A DNA stretch of 11,639 nucleotides from Chloroflexota bacterium (GCA_021828635.1 JAJZEJ010000267.1:1-11639); one strand, 5' to 3'. Positions 1 through 6,726 are shown, numbered from the stretch's first letter. The notes: generated from the sequence alone by a model not told the origin. Numbers and translations are program-made.

Positions 1-684
1 CGAGAATACCGGGTACTGGGTAAGACCAGTAACAGTGCGGTTGATGCGCGCATCAAGTTGGAATATCAGGGTGGTCACACGCAGGCGATCTCGGTGACAG
101 TTGCACCATTGAGCCAGGTGATTGTGAACGTCAATCAACTCTATACTAGCCCTAGCGGTACATGCGATACTTCACCATGTCAGCTCACCCCAGAGGTTTC
201 GGCGGAGATCAGGAGTAGCGCACCCATCGTGGCGCAGCGTGAACTGTTCTTCCAATACCAGCACAACAACCTGGCAACCGTGGGACTCACGGACGTGATG
301 GGAGAAATTGGACCGGCGAGCTTCACAGCCTATAGCTTCGCCGAGGGCTATAGCAACACGGGCTACAATGAGTGGCTCACGCTGCAGAATCCAACCACGA
401 ATAGTGAGAGCATCACGCTCAAGTTGATGAATGGCTACGGGCGCACCTACACGCAAACGTTGTCGGTAGCGGCACAGAGTCGCTCAACCATCGACATCAC
501 GGCCCTGGTGCTGCAATACCTAGTGCATAGCGGTGACGACCATCGTGGCTACGAGGTTTCGATGAGCATCAGTGCGCCAACCGGCTCCTACTTCGTGGCC
601 GAGCGCCCAATGTACTGGAACACGAGCGGCGGCAGCTTCCCCACACGCGGTGGTAGCGACGTTCTCGGCTACGTCGGGAATTAA
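1..684 (+). CDS. C-terminal part of a beta-rich repeat protein (5' end outside window)
   Basis: The frame is open from base 1, so the gene starts upstream of the window; the internal TTG at 58 is not a credible start because coding-like sequence precedes it. The 227 visible residues form two tandem units. Each has a hydrophobic beta-strand-rich body and ends in a similar way: unit 1 with AQRELFFQY then GLTDVMGE, unit 2 with AERPMYWN then GGSDVLGY. Unit 2 carries the EWLTLQNP motif, which I associate with large secreted or surface proteins of Chloroflexota (family knowledge, not searched). Only two cysteines are visible, in a CDTSPC segment that could form a disulphide. No enzyme motif is seen. 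The gene ends with TAA and is followed by a hairpin, so it is probably the last gene of its transcript. The extracellular location and an adhesive or structural role are inferences; the signal peptide would lie outside the window. Confidence 0.8.
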   Translation, partial: REYRVLGKTSNSAVDARIKLEYQGGHTQAISVTVAPLSQVIVNVNQLYTSPSGTCDTSPCQLTPEVSAEIRSSAPIVAQRELFFQYQHNNLATVGLTDVMGEIGPASFTAYSFAEGYSNTGYNEWLTLQNPTTNSESITLKLMNGYGRTYTQTLSVAAQSRSTIDITALVLQYLVHSGDDHRGYEVSMSISAPTGSYFVAERPMYWNTSGGSFPTRGGSDVLGYVGN

Positions 685-718
685 GCGTTCTGATACAAGG
701 TTCTTCGGTGAGAGTGTG

Positions 719-758
719 AACCGGCCTTGCTAGCTATGAGTGGCTAGCAAGGCCGGTT
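719..758 (+). terminator. Perfect 16-bp inverted repeat, possible terminator
   Basis: The arm AACCGGCCTTGCTAGC (719-734) is exactly complementary to 743-758, with an 8-nt loop. It lies 34 bp after the stop codon of the preceding gene, which fits transcription termination. No T-run follows (the next bases are CTATGG), so it is not a classical intrinsic terminator. It could instead be a REP-like element or an RNA-stabilising hairpin. Confidence 0.45.
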
Positions 759-835
759 CTATGGATCTATTTCCTCTAACTCACCTGAACATCTCCGATA
801 GCTCATCAATAATTGTTTCAAAAGAGTTAGCTCCC

Positions 836-864
836 TTCACATATCAGCCCAGGCGTAGTATAGT
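836..864 (+). promoter_or_regulatory. Putative sigma-70 type promoter for the R-M genes
   Basis: TTCACA (836-841, 5 of 6 to the -35 consensus) and TATAGT (859-864, 5 of 6 to the -10 consensus) are separated by 17 bp. Transcription would start near 871, giving a leader of about 60 nt before the methyltransferase ATG. The promoter lies inside a small open frame (740-925) that I reject as a gene. Confidence 0.55.
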
Positions 865-931
865 ACCTATGTGGCTTCACTGCCTTGTTGAAGTAGCACA
901 ATTAGCGGTTAGTGAGGGTAATTAGAAGCTT

Positions 932-2011
932 ATGATTGCAGAGAACTTAATCCAGCATCAACATAGTATTGCCGATAGTATCGACGTATACATGAGAATC
1001 AACGAAACAACGCCTTTATTCTTTATAGGCGATTCACTTTCTATCCTTCAACACATTCCCTCTGCTTCAATAGATGTTTGCATGACCAGCCCACCATATT
1101 GGCAAAAACGCCAATATAGCAATGGAGGTATTGGCTTAGAAAGCTGCTATCAGGATTATATTACAAACATTCTCGCAATTACCGAGCAGATAAAAAGGGT
1201 ATTAAAATCTACAGGCTCGTTCTAGCTTAATATAGGTGATAGCTACCTAAACAAAATTTTGATTGGTATTCCCTGGCGTATAGCTACACAGCTTACCGAC
1301 GAGCAACAATGGATTTTACGCAATAGCATTGTCTGGAACAAAGTCAAAGGTGGTCTTGATAATACGACAGATAGGTTAGCTAACACACACGAAAACCTCT
1401 TCCACTTTGTCAAGAATGCTAAGGGTTACTATTATGATAGCGATTCAATACGTTCAGATCCTCGAAAATCAAAAGTCGTTAACGGTGCCGTCGTCTCTGC
1501 TACAGGTGTTAGCGGTGTTCGATATAAACGACAAATAGAACTTTCTACAGCTTTAACATCATCTGAAAAGGATGAGGCATTAAAAGCACTACGAGAGATT
1601 CTAAGGAAAGTCAGTGAGCATGAAATTGATGACTTTAGAATGATTATTCGTGGTCAGCAGCGTACTACTCATTCAGATTCAGAAAAAGTATCAGGGCGAG
1701 CCAAAGAGTTGAAAGAAAAAGGCTTTTATTTTCTACTGTACCACCCAAAAGGGAGTAAGCCCAGCGATGTATGGGAAATAATTCCAGAGGATAGACAAGA
1801 GAATTTTGCGCATTTTGCTTCATATCCAGAAGATTTATGCAAAATTCCCATTTTAGCTACCTGCCCGATCAATGGCATAATCATTGATCCTTTCTGCGGA
1901 ACAGGCACAACGAATTACGTAGCGAAGACATTGCAAAGAAAGTCTATTGGTATAGATATTTCAAAAGAATATGTGGAGTTCGCGGAAGAAAGGTGTGCAA
2001 TATTACTATGA
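932..2011 (+). pseudogene. Beta-class DNA methyltransferase (probably N4-cytosine), split by an in-frame amber
   Basis: A 359-codon frame reads continuously except for one TAG at 1223-1225 (codon 98). Motif order is that of a beta-class amino-methyltransferase. Catalytic motif IV, SPPYW (residues 53-57), comes first, and the SPPY form favours N4-cytosine over N6-adenine. The SAM-binding motif I, DPFCGTGTT (319-327), comes near the C-terminus, preceded by a KPSDVWEI segment. The variable middle (about 165-270) would be the target-recognition part. The stop sits in GSF*LNIGDSY, where relatives read GSFWLNIGDSY, so TGG changed to TAG. Everything downstream is well preserved, so the lesion looks recent. 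The ATG at 932 is chosen because a promoter lies 70 bp upstream; Met21 is an alternative. The 3' end overlaps the endonuclease start as ATGA, indicating translational coupling. Without suppression only a 97-residue inactive stub is made. A restart at TTG 1259 would lack motif IV. Confidence 0.8.
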
Positions 2012-2498
2012 CAAAAATCCTTGAGATGTATGGTATTTCAACAAAGTCAAATAATGCTGTTGAATGGGCAAATATCGCGCAACAAGGATATTGCCCCTAT
2101 TTGGGTAGAAAATGTTACAAGACACGGAAAAGCAATCCAAATATTACGATTGGAACTTGCACTGTAACATATGGCAAGGAAGAGAAAGATGTTATTATTT
2201 GTCCTGCACGTCTCTTGGAAAGACGGCAAATATTTACAGGTTGCTTGCATCTACTCACTCTTCATGAGCCGGGCAATGAATTACACATCATACCAGAAGT
2301 AGGCATTCCTGGCGGTAGTATAATTTGCAGCAATCAGAAGATTTATCATATCGTCTGGAACTCAGTTCCCGCTTTAGCACTGATGCGGATGGTATTGCAA
2401 GAGGTCTGGGATTACAAACCAGTGTAAAATTGGAGATAGAAGAAATTATCGGTATCTTAAAAGCGAAGATGTCAGAACGCACTCGATTTACATTATAG
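2008..2498 (+). pseudogene. NotI-family-like restriction endonuclease remnant with internal deletion
   Basis: From ATG 2008 (overlapping the methyltransferase stop as ATGA) the frame runs 139 codons to TAA at 2425-2427. The N-terminus carries the pattern CPYL..KCYK...GTC.V....CPAR, with Cys at residues 29, 36, 51 and 65. This matches the Cys4 metal-binding module of NotI-type enzymes as I remember it. The preserved part ends at IPGGS (100-104), just before the region where the catalytic core should follow. From about 2319 a different frame (2319-2498, ending in TAG) carries a plausible 59-residue tail with LSYRLELSSRFSTDADGIAR and ending KMSERTRFTL, with no start of its own. I infer a deletion that removed the catalytic middle and fused the N-terminus out of frame to the old C-terminus. 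Intact NotI-type enzymes are roughly 300-400 residues. Assignment to the NotI family is moderately sure; loss of function is likely. Confidence 0.6.
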
Positions 2499-2500
2499 TA

Positions 2501-2529
2501 TTGACGCCCTTCTCAGCATACTCTACAAT
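2501..2529 (+). promoter_or_regulatory. Putative sigma-70 type promoter for the kinase gene
   Basis: TTGACG (2501-2506) and TACAAT (2524-2529) are separated by 17 bp, and each matches consensus at 5 of 6 positions. The predicted start near 2536 leaves a leader of about 60 nt before the kinase ATG. The promoter begins right after the last remnant of the endonuclease, so the kinase is probably transcribed independently of the R-M genes. Confidence 0.6.
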
Positions 2530-2595
2530 AGAGAACACAACTATCTACAACAGGTTTATTACCTCATTGTCATCATCTAGTTCAGGGGAAACTAT

Positions 2596-3480
2596 ATGCC
2601 AGATCGTTCGGGGCAGCAGATTGAGAAGTATCGTTTGCAGCGCCTACTCGGCACTGGAAGCTTTGCCGATGTGTATCTTGCTGAGCATATCTTTCTACGC
2701 ACCTCAGTAGCCATCAAGCTTTCGCATCCCTGGCTGCTTAACGATGGCAAAACACGCCAACACATCATTGGTCTCTTCCTGAACGAAGCCCAACTGATCG
2801 CCCAACTACGACACCCACATATCATTCGTGTGCAAGATTTCGGCATCATGCCCGACGAAACTGGTCTCTATATCGTCATGGAATATGCTCCACACGGCAG
2901 TTTACGCGACTTTCATCCACCCGGCGCAACCGCTCCCTTGCCTACGATTGTCAGCTATGTCAATCAGATAGCAGAGGCACTACATCACGCACATAGTCAC
3001 AAGCAAATACACCGCGACATCAAGCCGGAGAACATGCTACTGGACGAACAACGCCATGTAGTTCTCGGCGACTTTCGCATTGCCACCATCGCGCATAGCA
3101 CCTCATCACTGCAAACGCAAGGGAGCGCGGGTACCGTTTACTATATGGCCCCAGAGCAGATTAAGGGTCAGCCGCGTCCCGCCAGCGATCAATACGCTCT
3201 AGCTATCACCGTCTATGAATGGCTTACCGGCAAACGCCCATTTGACGGCTCCATGTCCATTGAAATCGCTATGAAACACCTGACCGAGCCACCTCCACCA
3301 TTTGATAAGAGCATTCCCACGCCAATAGCTGATGTGGTTCTCAAGGCTTTGGCAAAAGACCCAAAAGACCGCTATGAGGATATTCTCACTTTTGCCTCAG
3401 CTTTGGAAGCAACACAACTAGATCACCGATCCGCACCATCGCAAGTGATTTCTAAACGCGAGAAAACCTCCGAGCAATAG
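2596..3480 (+). CDS. PknB-type Ser/Thr protein kinase domain with DFG changed to DFR
   Basis: The 294 residues form a complete Hanks-type kinase domain. They include the glycine loop LGTGSFADVYLA (18-29), VAIK lysine K41, alpha-C glutamate E64 in FLNEAQ, catalytic loop HRDIKPEN (139-146), GTVYYMAPEQ (179-188) and SDQYALA (197-203). The metal-binding loop reads DFR (D159-F160-R161) instead of DFG; codon 161 is CGC (3076-3078), one base from GGC. Asp159 itself is kept, so activity may be reduced rather than abolished. No membrane segment or sensor domain is present. The GGGG at 2585-2588 is a Shine-Dalgarno element 7 nt before the ATG. The frame stops at TAG 3478-3480 and resumes in the same frame as a TPR array, so this was probably the N-terminal half of one kinase-TPR protein, in which the TPRs would recruit substrates or partners (inference). 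Confidence 0.9.
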   Translation: MPDRSGQQIEKYRLQRLLGTGSFADVYLAEHIFLRTSVAIKLSHPWLLNDGKTRQHIIGLFLNEAQLIAQLRHPHIIRVQDFGIMPDETGLYIVMEYAPHGSLRDFHPPGATAPLPTIVSYVNQIAEALHHAHSHKQIHRDIKPENMLLDEQRHVVLGDFRIATIAHSTSSLQTQGSAGTVYYMAPEQIKGQPRPASDQYALAITVYEWLTGKRPFDGSMSIEIAMKHLTEPPPPFDKSIPTPIADVVLKALAKDPKDRYEDILTFASALEATQLDHRSAPSQVISKREKTSEQ

Positions 3481-4593
3481 TTTAATGAAGGGAACGCCCA
3501 TTACAAGTTGAAGCAGTATAAACAAGCTATTTCTGACTATACCCAAGCTATCAAGCTTGATCCTAACAATGCTGTTCCTTACTTCAATCGCGGCAACCTA
3601 TTTAGTACACTCGAACGCTATGAGGAAGCCATTATTGACTACACTTTCGCCATTAAATTAGATCCTACTGAATCTGAAATTCACTTCAATCGCGGCCTCG
3701 CCCATCAATTACTTAATCACTATGAACAAGCTATCTCTAATTACATTCAAGCCATTAAGCTTGACCCTAACAATGTCTATGCTTACCGTAGCCGTGGCAA
3801 TGCGTTCAACGACCTTAATCACTATGAACAAGCTATCTTAGATTTCACTCAAGCTATCAAACTTGATCCCAACCATGCTACCACTTACTACAATCGAGGT
3901 AATACTTACTACAGCCTCAGACGTTACAAACAAGCTACCTCTGATTATACTCAAGCCATCAAACTTAAACCCAATTATAGCAACGCCTACTATAATCGTG
4001 GCTATACTTACTTCACCCTCGAATGCTATGAAGAGGCTATCTGTGATTTCACCGAGGTTATCAAACTGAATCCGAATAATGCCGCTGCCTACTACTGTCG
4101 CGGTATTGTCTACTCGAACCTCAAACAATTTGACGAAGCTATCTCAAATTTCACCCAAGCTATTAACTTAAATGCTACCCACATCTCCGCCTATTACAAC
4201 CGTGGCAACGCACTCAGCAAACTCGAACGCTATGACGAAGCTATCTCTGACTTTACCCAGGCTATTAAGCTTGATCCTAACTCTGTTCTTGCCCACTACA
4301 GTCGTGGCATTACCTATAGTATAGACGGTAGGTACATGCAAGCTATCGCAGACTTTACTCAGGCTATTAAACTGAACGCTGAGGATGCCGATGCTTACTT
4401 CCATCGTGGTGTTGCCTATCGTGGACTTGGTAATTACATGCAAGCTATCGACGATTATACCCAAGCTATTAATCTGGATCCGCATTATTCCGTCGCTTAT
4501 TACCATCGCAACCTTGCTCACAAAGCTCTCAACCATAAGCAACAAGCAAAGGAAGATTATGATCGTGCGATTGCGCTCGGCTACCGCCCTTAA
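3481..4593 (+). repeat. 11 tandem 102-bp units encoding TPRs
   Basis: Each unit encodes 34 residues and ends in a variant of CAAGCTATTAAGCTTGATCC. Sequence similarity between units at DNA level suggests expansion by duplication, and the array is a likely site of recombination or copy-number change. Units 7 and 9 end in NA rather than DP, and the last unit diverges (RAIALGYRP) and ends the protein. Confidence 0.85.
3508..4593 (+). CDS. TPR-repeat protein, probably the severed C-terminal half of the upstream kinase
   Basis: The protein is almost entirely 34-residue tetratricopeptide repeats of the form YNRGN..Y.L.RYEEAISDYTQAIKLDP. Reading from 3481, directly after the kinase amber, gives 11 units. 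The first (FNEGNAHYKLKQY...) is cut by the nominal TTG start at 3508. The helix A and helix B small-residue positions are well kept in all units. There is no convincing ribosome site before 3508, and the first ATG nearby (3485) is out of frame. Expression would therefore depend on amber readthrough or reinitiation. Relatives I recall join the kinase to TPRs through a linker with Trp just before the NEGN motif, which suggests the TAG replaced TGG. TPR arrays are protein-binding scaffolds; the partner is unknown. The gene ends with TAA. Confidence 0.75.
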   Translation: MKQYKQAISDYTQAIKLDPNNAVPYFNRGNLFSTLERYEEAIIDYTFAIKLDPTESEIHFNRGLAHQLLNHYEQAISNYIQAIKLDPNNVYAYRSRGNAFNDLNHYEQAILDFTQAIKLDPNHATTYYNRGNTYYSLRRYKQATSDYTQAIKLKPNYSNAYYNRGYTYFTLECYEEAICDFTEVIKLNPNNAAAYYCRGIVYSNLKQFDEAISNFTQAINLNATHISAYYNRGNALSKLERYDEAISDFTQAIKLDPNSVLAHYSRGITYSIDGRYMQAIADFTQAIKLNAEDADAYFHRGVAYRGLGNYMQAIDDYTQAINLDPHYSVAYYHRNLAHKALNHKQQAKEDYDRAIALGYRP

Positions 4594-4682
4594 TTTAGGT
4601 ATGCAGGTATGGTATGATTATCCATAGGTCCGCTAGCTATGTTTAGCTTAGAACGAGTATCAGGGGATAGGGGAGATAAGTT

Positions 4683-5333
4683 ATGTCAGACAGGCAAGTA
4701 TTCAATACTGAGAATGGTAAACATGCTCTTTCGCAGCATAATCAACAGCTTATCAACCATCTTGAAAACCTTTGGAGGCAACCGCCTACGCTATCATCCG
4801 AATCCCTCAAACGCATCAATGAAATTCTTGAGCAGTTTCCTGAAGCATACAAGATTTCAGGCATGACAAAAATTGCTGAGTATCTTGCTAGCTTGATGGG
4901 CCTACACTATCTCGATATTATTGCCACATTCCAGCAAAAAGCTGAAGATGAAGACATCAGCCAGGAAGAGCGCCGACAAACGCTAAGTGGTATCATGCCA
5001 GAGTTGTTTTCAGAAATGATGGGTATCAGCAAACAGATAGTCACACGTGATCTTGATGCTTTAGTCACCCTAAGTAATATCACATTGAGCCTCTACACAC
5101 TCTCCCAAGTTAATACAGCAGAAGAGGCTCAGAGTTGGATGTATGAACTGCCCATCATCTACCGGCAACAACTCAGACAAGAACATCTAATAACAAGCCT
5201 ACAGCTTTATCTGACCACCGCAAAAGCTTCAACAACAGTAAGCTTTAGTGGTACCGTTTCCTGGCCGGATTCGTTACCTGCTTCGGTTGAAGTACCACCG
5301 ATAACAGCGCCTAATATGCCAAAAATCGCATAA
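4683..5333 (+). CDS. Unrecognised mainly helical protein, first gene of a SecB-like/nuclease operon
   Basis: I do not recognise this 216-residue protein. Residues about 10-180 look almost wholly alpha-helical, with amphipathic stretches such as SLKRINEILEQF (41-52) and IAEYLASLMGLHYLDIIATF (64-83). A charged segment, KAEDEDISQEERRQT (86-100), lies in the middle. The last 35 residues are different: strand- and proline-rich (VSFSGTVSWPDSLP, then VEVPPITAPNMP). No cysteine, signal peptide or membrane segment is seen. GGGGAG (4670-4675) lies 7 nt before the ATG, supporting this start over the overlapping ATG at 4639 in another frame. The next gene begins 24 bp downstream, so the two are almost certainly cotranscribed. 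By position it could be a client, toxin-like or adaptor partner of the SecB-like protein; that is inference only. Confidence 0.8.
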   Translation: MSDRQVFNTENGKHALSQHNQQLINHLENLWRQPPTLSSESLKRINEILEQFPEAYKISGMTKIAEYLASLMGLHYLDIIATFQQKAEDEDISQEERRQTLSGIMPELFSEMMGISKQIVTRDLDALVTLSNITLSLYTLSQVNTAEEAQSWMYELPIIYRQQLRQEHLITSLQLYLTTAKASTTVSFSGTVSWPDSLPASVEVPPITAPNMPKIA

Positions 5334-5357
5334 ACATACACTTAACAAGGAGTAACC

Positions 5358-5873
5358 ATGTTTGACAATACTCCAGAAGAGCCTGCAAAAGATGTTGCTC
5401 AACCTGGCATGCAGCAACTACCACTCAACCATTTTGCAGTACAAATGCAAAATATCTTTCCTGTAGAGATAGTCGCAAAACGGTTTCCTACAGACCGAAT
5501 AGTGGATATGAATACATTGGTAACGTCTAACGTTGAAACTCAGTTAAATCTAACTGAGTTAGGTATTGATACAGAGTTATTACAAGCGCAAATACACCTG
5601 GAAGTAAGGGTAAGATTTCCTCATGAACCTCGCCTCTTTGAGATTTTTTTTAAGTTAGCTGGGGTCTTTAGCTATGCAGAGGAATATCAACCTGAAAATG
5701 TCCAACAATTTTTGCAGCAAGGGAGCTTGAGTATCATGCTTCCATCTGCCCGCGAACTGCTTCTCAGCCTATGTAATCGCTTGCAGGTTCCAGTGGTTGT
5801 CCTGCCATTAATTCAATTAGGAGTGCCTTCGAATATCTCTGAAACTGAGCAAGAAAACTCTTCTCAGGAGTAA
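5358..5873 (+). CDS. SecB-fold protein (SecB-like chaperone)
   Basis: This 171-residue protein has the SecB layout. The beta core includes LEVRVRFPHEPRLFEIFFKL (81-100). It is followed by AGVFSYAEE (101-109) and by SIMLPSARELLLSLCNRLQV (125-144), then VVVLPLIQL (146-154). These correspond to AGIFSIAG, ILFPYARECITSMVSRG and LNLAPVNF in classical SecB. SecB forms tetramers that hold unfolded proteins, either for SecA-driven export or, in toxin-antitoxin-chaperone systems, to protect an antitoxin. The N-terminal 25 residues and the acidic Ser/Glu-rich tail (160-171) are probably disordered. AAGGAG (5347-5352) lies 5 nt before the ATG, an excellent ribosome site. Classical SecB is a feature of Proteobacteria; here the gene sits between an unknown gene and a nuclease-like gene, so a dedicated partner-chaperone role is more likely than general export (inference). 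Confidence 0.75.
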   Translation: MFDNTPEEPAKDVAQPGMQQLPLNHFAVQMQNIFPVEIVAKRFPTDRIVDMNTLVTSNVETQLNLTELGIDTELLQAQIHLEVRVRFPHEPRLFEIFFKLAGVFSYAEEYQPENVQQFLQQGSLSIMLPSARELLLSLCNRLQVPVVVLPLIQLGVPSNISETEQENSSQE

Positions 5874-5916
5874 AGGCATTTTTAGAAGACTTATTTTATT
5901 AGGAAGCTGAGTCAAT

Positions 5917-6618
5917 ATGCTACTTATTTCAGCAGCTAGCCCTGGCATGAGGGCTGCACACACCCACAAGAATGTACGTACTATTGTCAGTATTTTAATA
6001 CAAGATCGCAATCTCTTGAGACCTGCCGCCAGTTTTCTAAAAAAGTATTCTTCTTGTGACCAAAGGGGATTCGAGGAAGGTTTAGCAGCATTACGCCTCT
6101 TCAGAAGCCGCCCCACTGACAACGGCGTGACCATGCCGGACTATGTCATTACGTTAACTGAAACATTATCAAACTTATACCAACAGAAAGATATAAATAC
6201 AGTCAGATACCAACGCGGCGCAATTGTTGAAGCATTAGTACATCAACTTATTCATCACCGTTATAATAAGCCTGGAGAGTTATGCTTAACCAATCAACGT
6301 TTTAAGAAAAACTCCTATACGGATATTACCATACAGGAGGTCGATGTTGCTGCACTCTCAAATATACGCTGTAAGGTCGAAGGTTACGAATGTAAGGTTA
6401 ATCCAGCAGCTTTTGAGGAATACGATGGACTTAATCTTGATGATTTAGCAAAAGCTGCCAAAAACTTGCAATATCGCGGAAATGTAGGCTTTGTTGCATT
6501 TGAAAATGACCAGCTTATGAGAATCAAGGTTACAAAACTTCAATTGCCAGCTTCCATCAACCTATATGGGTTAGATAGCATCGAAAAACTTCACAATATT
6601 CCTTCTTTAGAGGATTAG
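5917..6618 (+). CDS. PD-(D/E)XK nuclease-like protein
   Basis: The 233-residue protein has the residue order of restriction-endonuclease-like nucleases. A helix with Glu is at RGAIVEALVHQL (100-111, E105). Asp follows in TDITIQEVDVAALS (135-148, D136 and D143), then GYECKV (156-161) supplying the E158-x-K160 pair on a predicted strand. A further strand is seen at GNVGFVAFEN (188-197). Members of this fold cut DNA or RNA with Mg2+; substrate and specificity cannot be read here. The N-terminal 90 residues have no motif I recognise. AGGAAG (5901-5906) precedes the ATG by about 10 nt. The gene is 43 bp after the SecB-like gene in the same direction, so it is probably the last gene of a three-gene operon. 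It ends with TAG. A Holliday-junction-resolvase or Mrr-like relative is possible; a non-nuclease member of the fold cannot be excluded. Confidence 0.65.
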   Translation: MLLISAASPGMRAAHTHKNVRTIVSILIQDRNLLRPAASFLKKYSSCDQRGFEEGLAALRLFRSRPTDNGVTMPDYVITLTETLSNLYQQKDINTVRYQRGAIVEALVHQLIHHRYNKPGELCLTNQRFKKNSYTDITIQEVDVAALSNIRCKVEGYECKVNPAAFEEYDGLNLDDLAKAAKNLQYRGNVGFVAFENDQLMRIKVTKLQLPASINLYGLDSIEKLHNIPSLED

Positions 6619-6648
6619 CCCAAATGACGAGAAACATGCAAACATATC

Positions 6649-6676
6649 TTGTCTATGCTGAGCATCAAACTATAAT
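6649..6676 (+). promoter_or_regulatory. Putative sigma-70 type promoter for the HAD gene
   Basis: TTGTCT (6649-6654, 4 of 6) and a perfect TATAAT (6671-6676) are separated by 16 bp. Transcription would begin near 6683, leaving a leader of about 93 nt that contains the hairpin at 6727-6754. A second -10-like box, TATACT (6699-6704), has no good -35. Confidence 0.55.
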
Positions 6677-6726
6677 ACCCTACATCAAACAGGGGTGATA
6701 TACTGAATAGGTACACAGCGTTCGTA

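Noticed and set aside
740..925. 61-codon open frame on the plus strand
   Set aside because: It starts inside the right arm of the hairpin, has no ribosome site and no recognisable motif, and contains the -35/-10 pair that fits the methyltransferase promoter.
1259..2011. Separate 250-residue methyltransferase gene starting at TTG 1259
   Set aside because: It lacks catalytic motif IV and a ribosome site, and is in the same frame as the upstream piece across a single TAG, so it is the second half of one broken gene.
2501..2710. Open frame running from the kinase promoter into the kinase gene
   Set aside because: It covers the promoter, runs out of frame into the kinase and is Ser-rich without motifs; the kinase frame is clearly the real one.
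932..3480. Genome-wide reassignment of UAG to Trp
   Set aside because: rpmE, an essential gene, ends with TAG at the family's normal length, and two other genes also end in TAG; two premature ambers alone do not support a changed code.
3838..4545. Long open frames opposite and alongside the TPR array
   Set aside because: They are shadows: periodic codon use of the repeats keeps other frames open, and their translations are repetitive Ile/Val/Ser-rich sequence.
3481..4593. CRISPR-like or other short direct-repeat array
   Set aside because: The 102-bp periodicity is explained fully by TPR coding units in one open frame.
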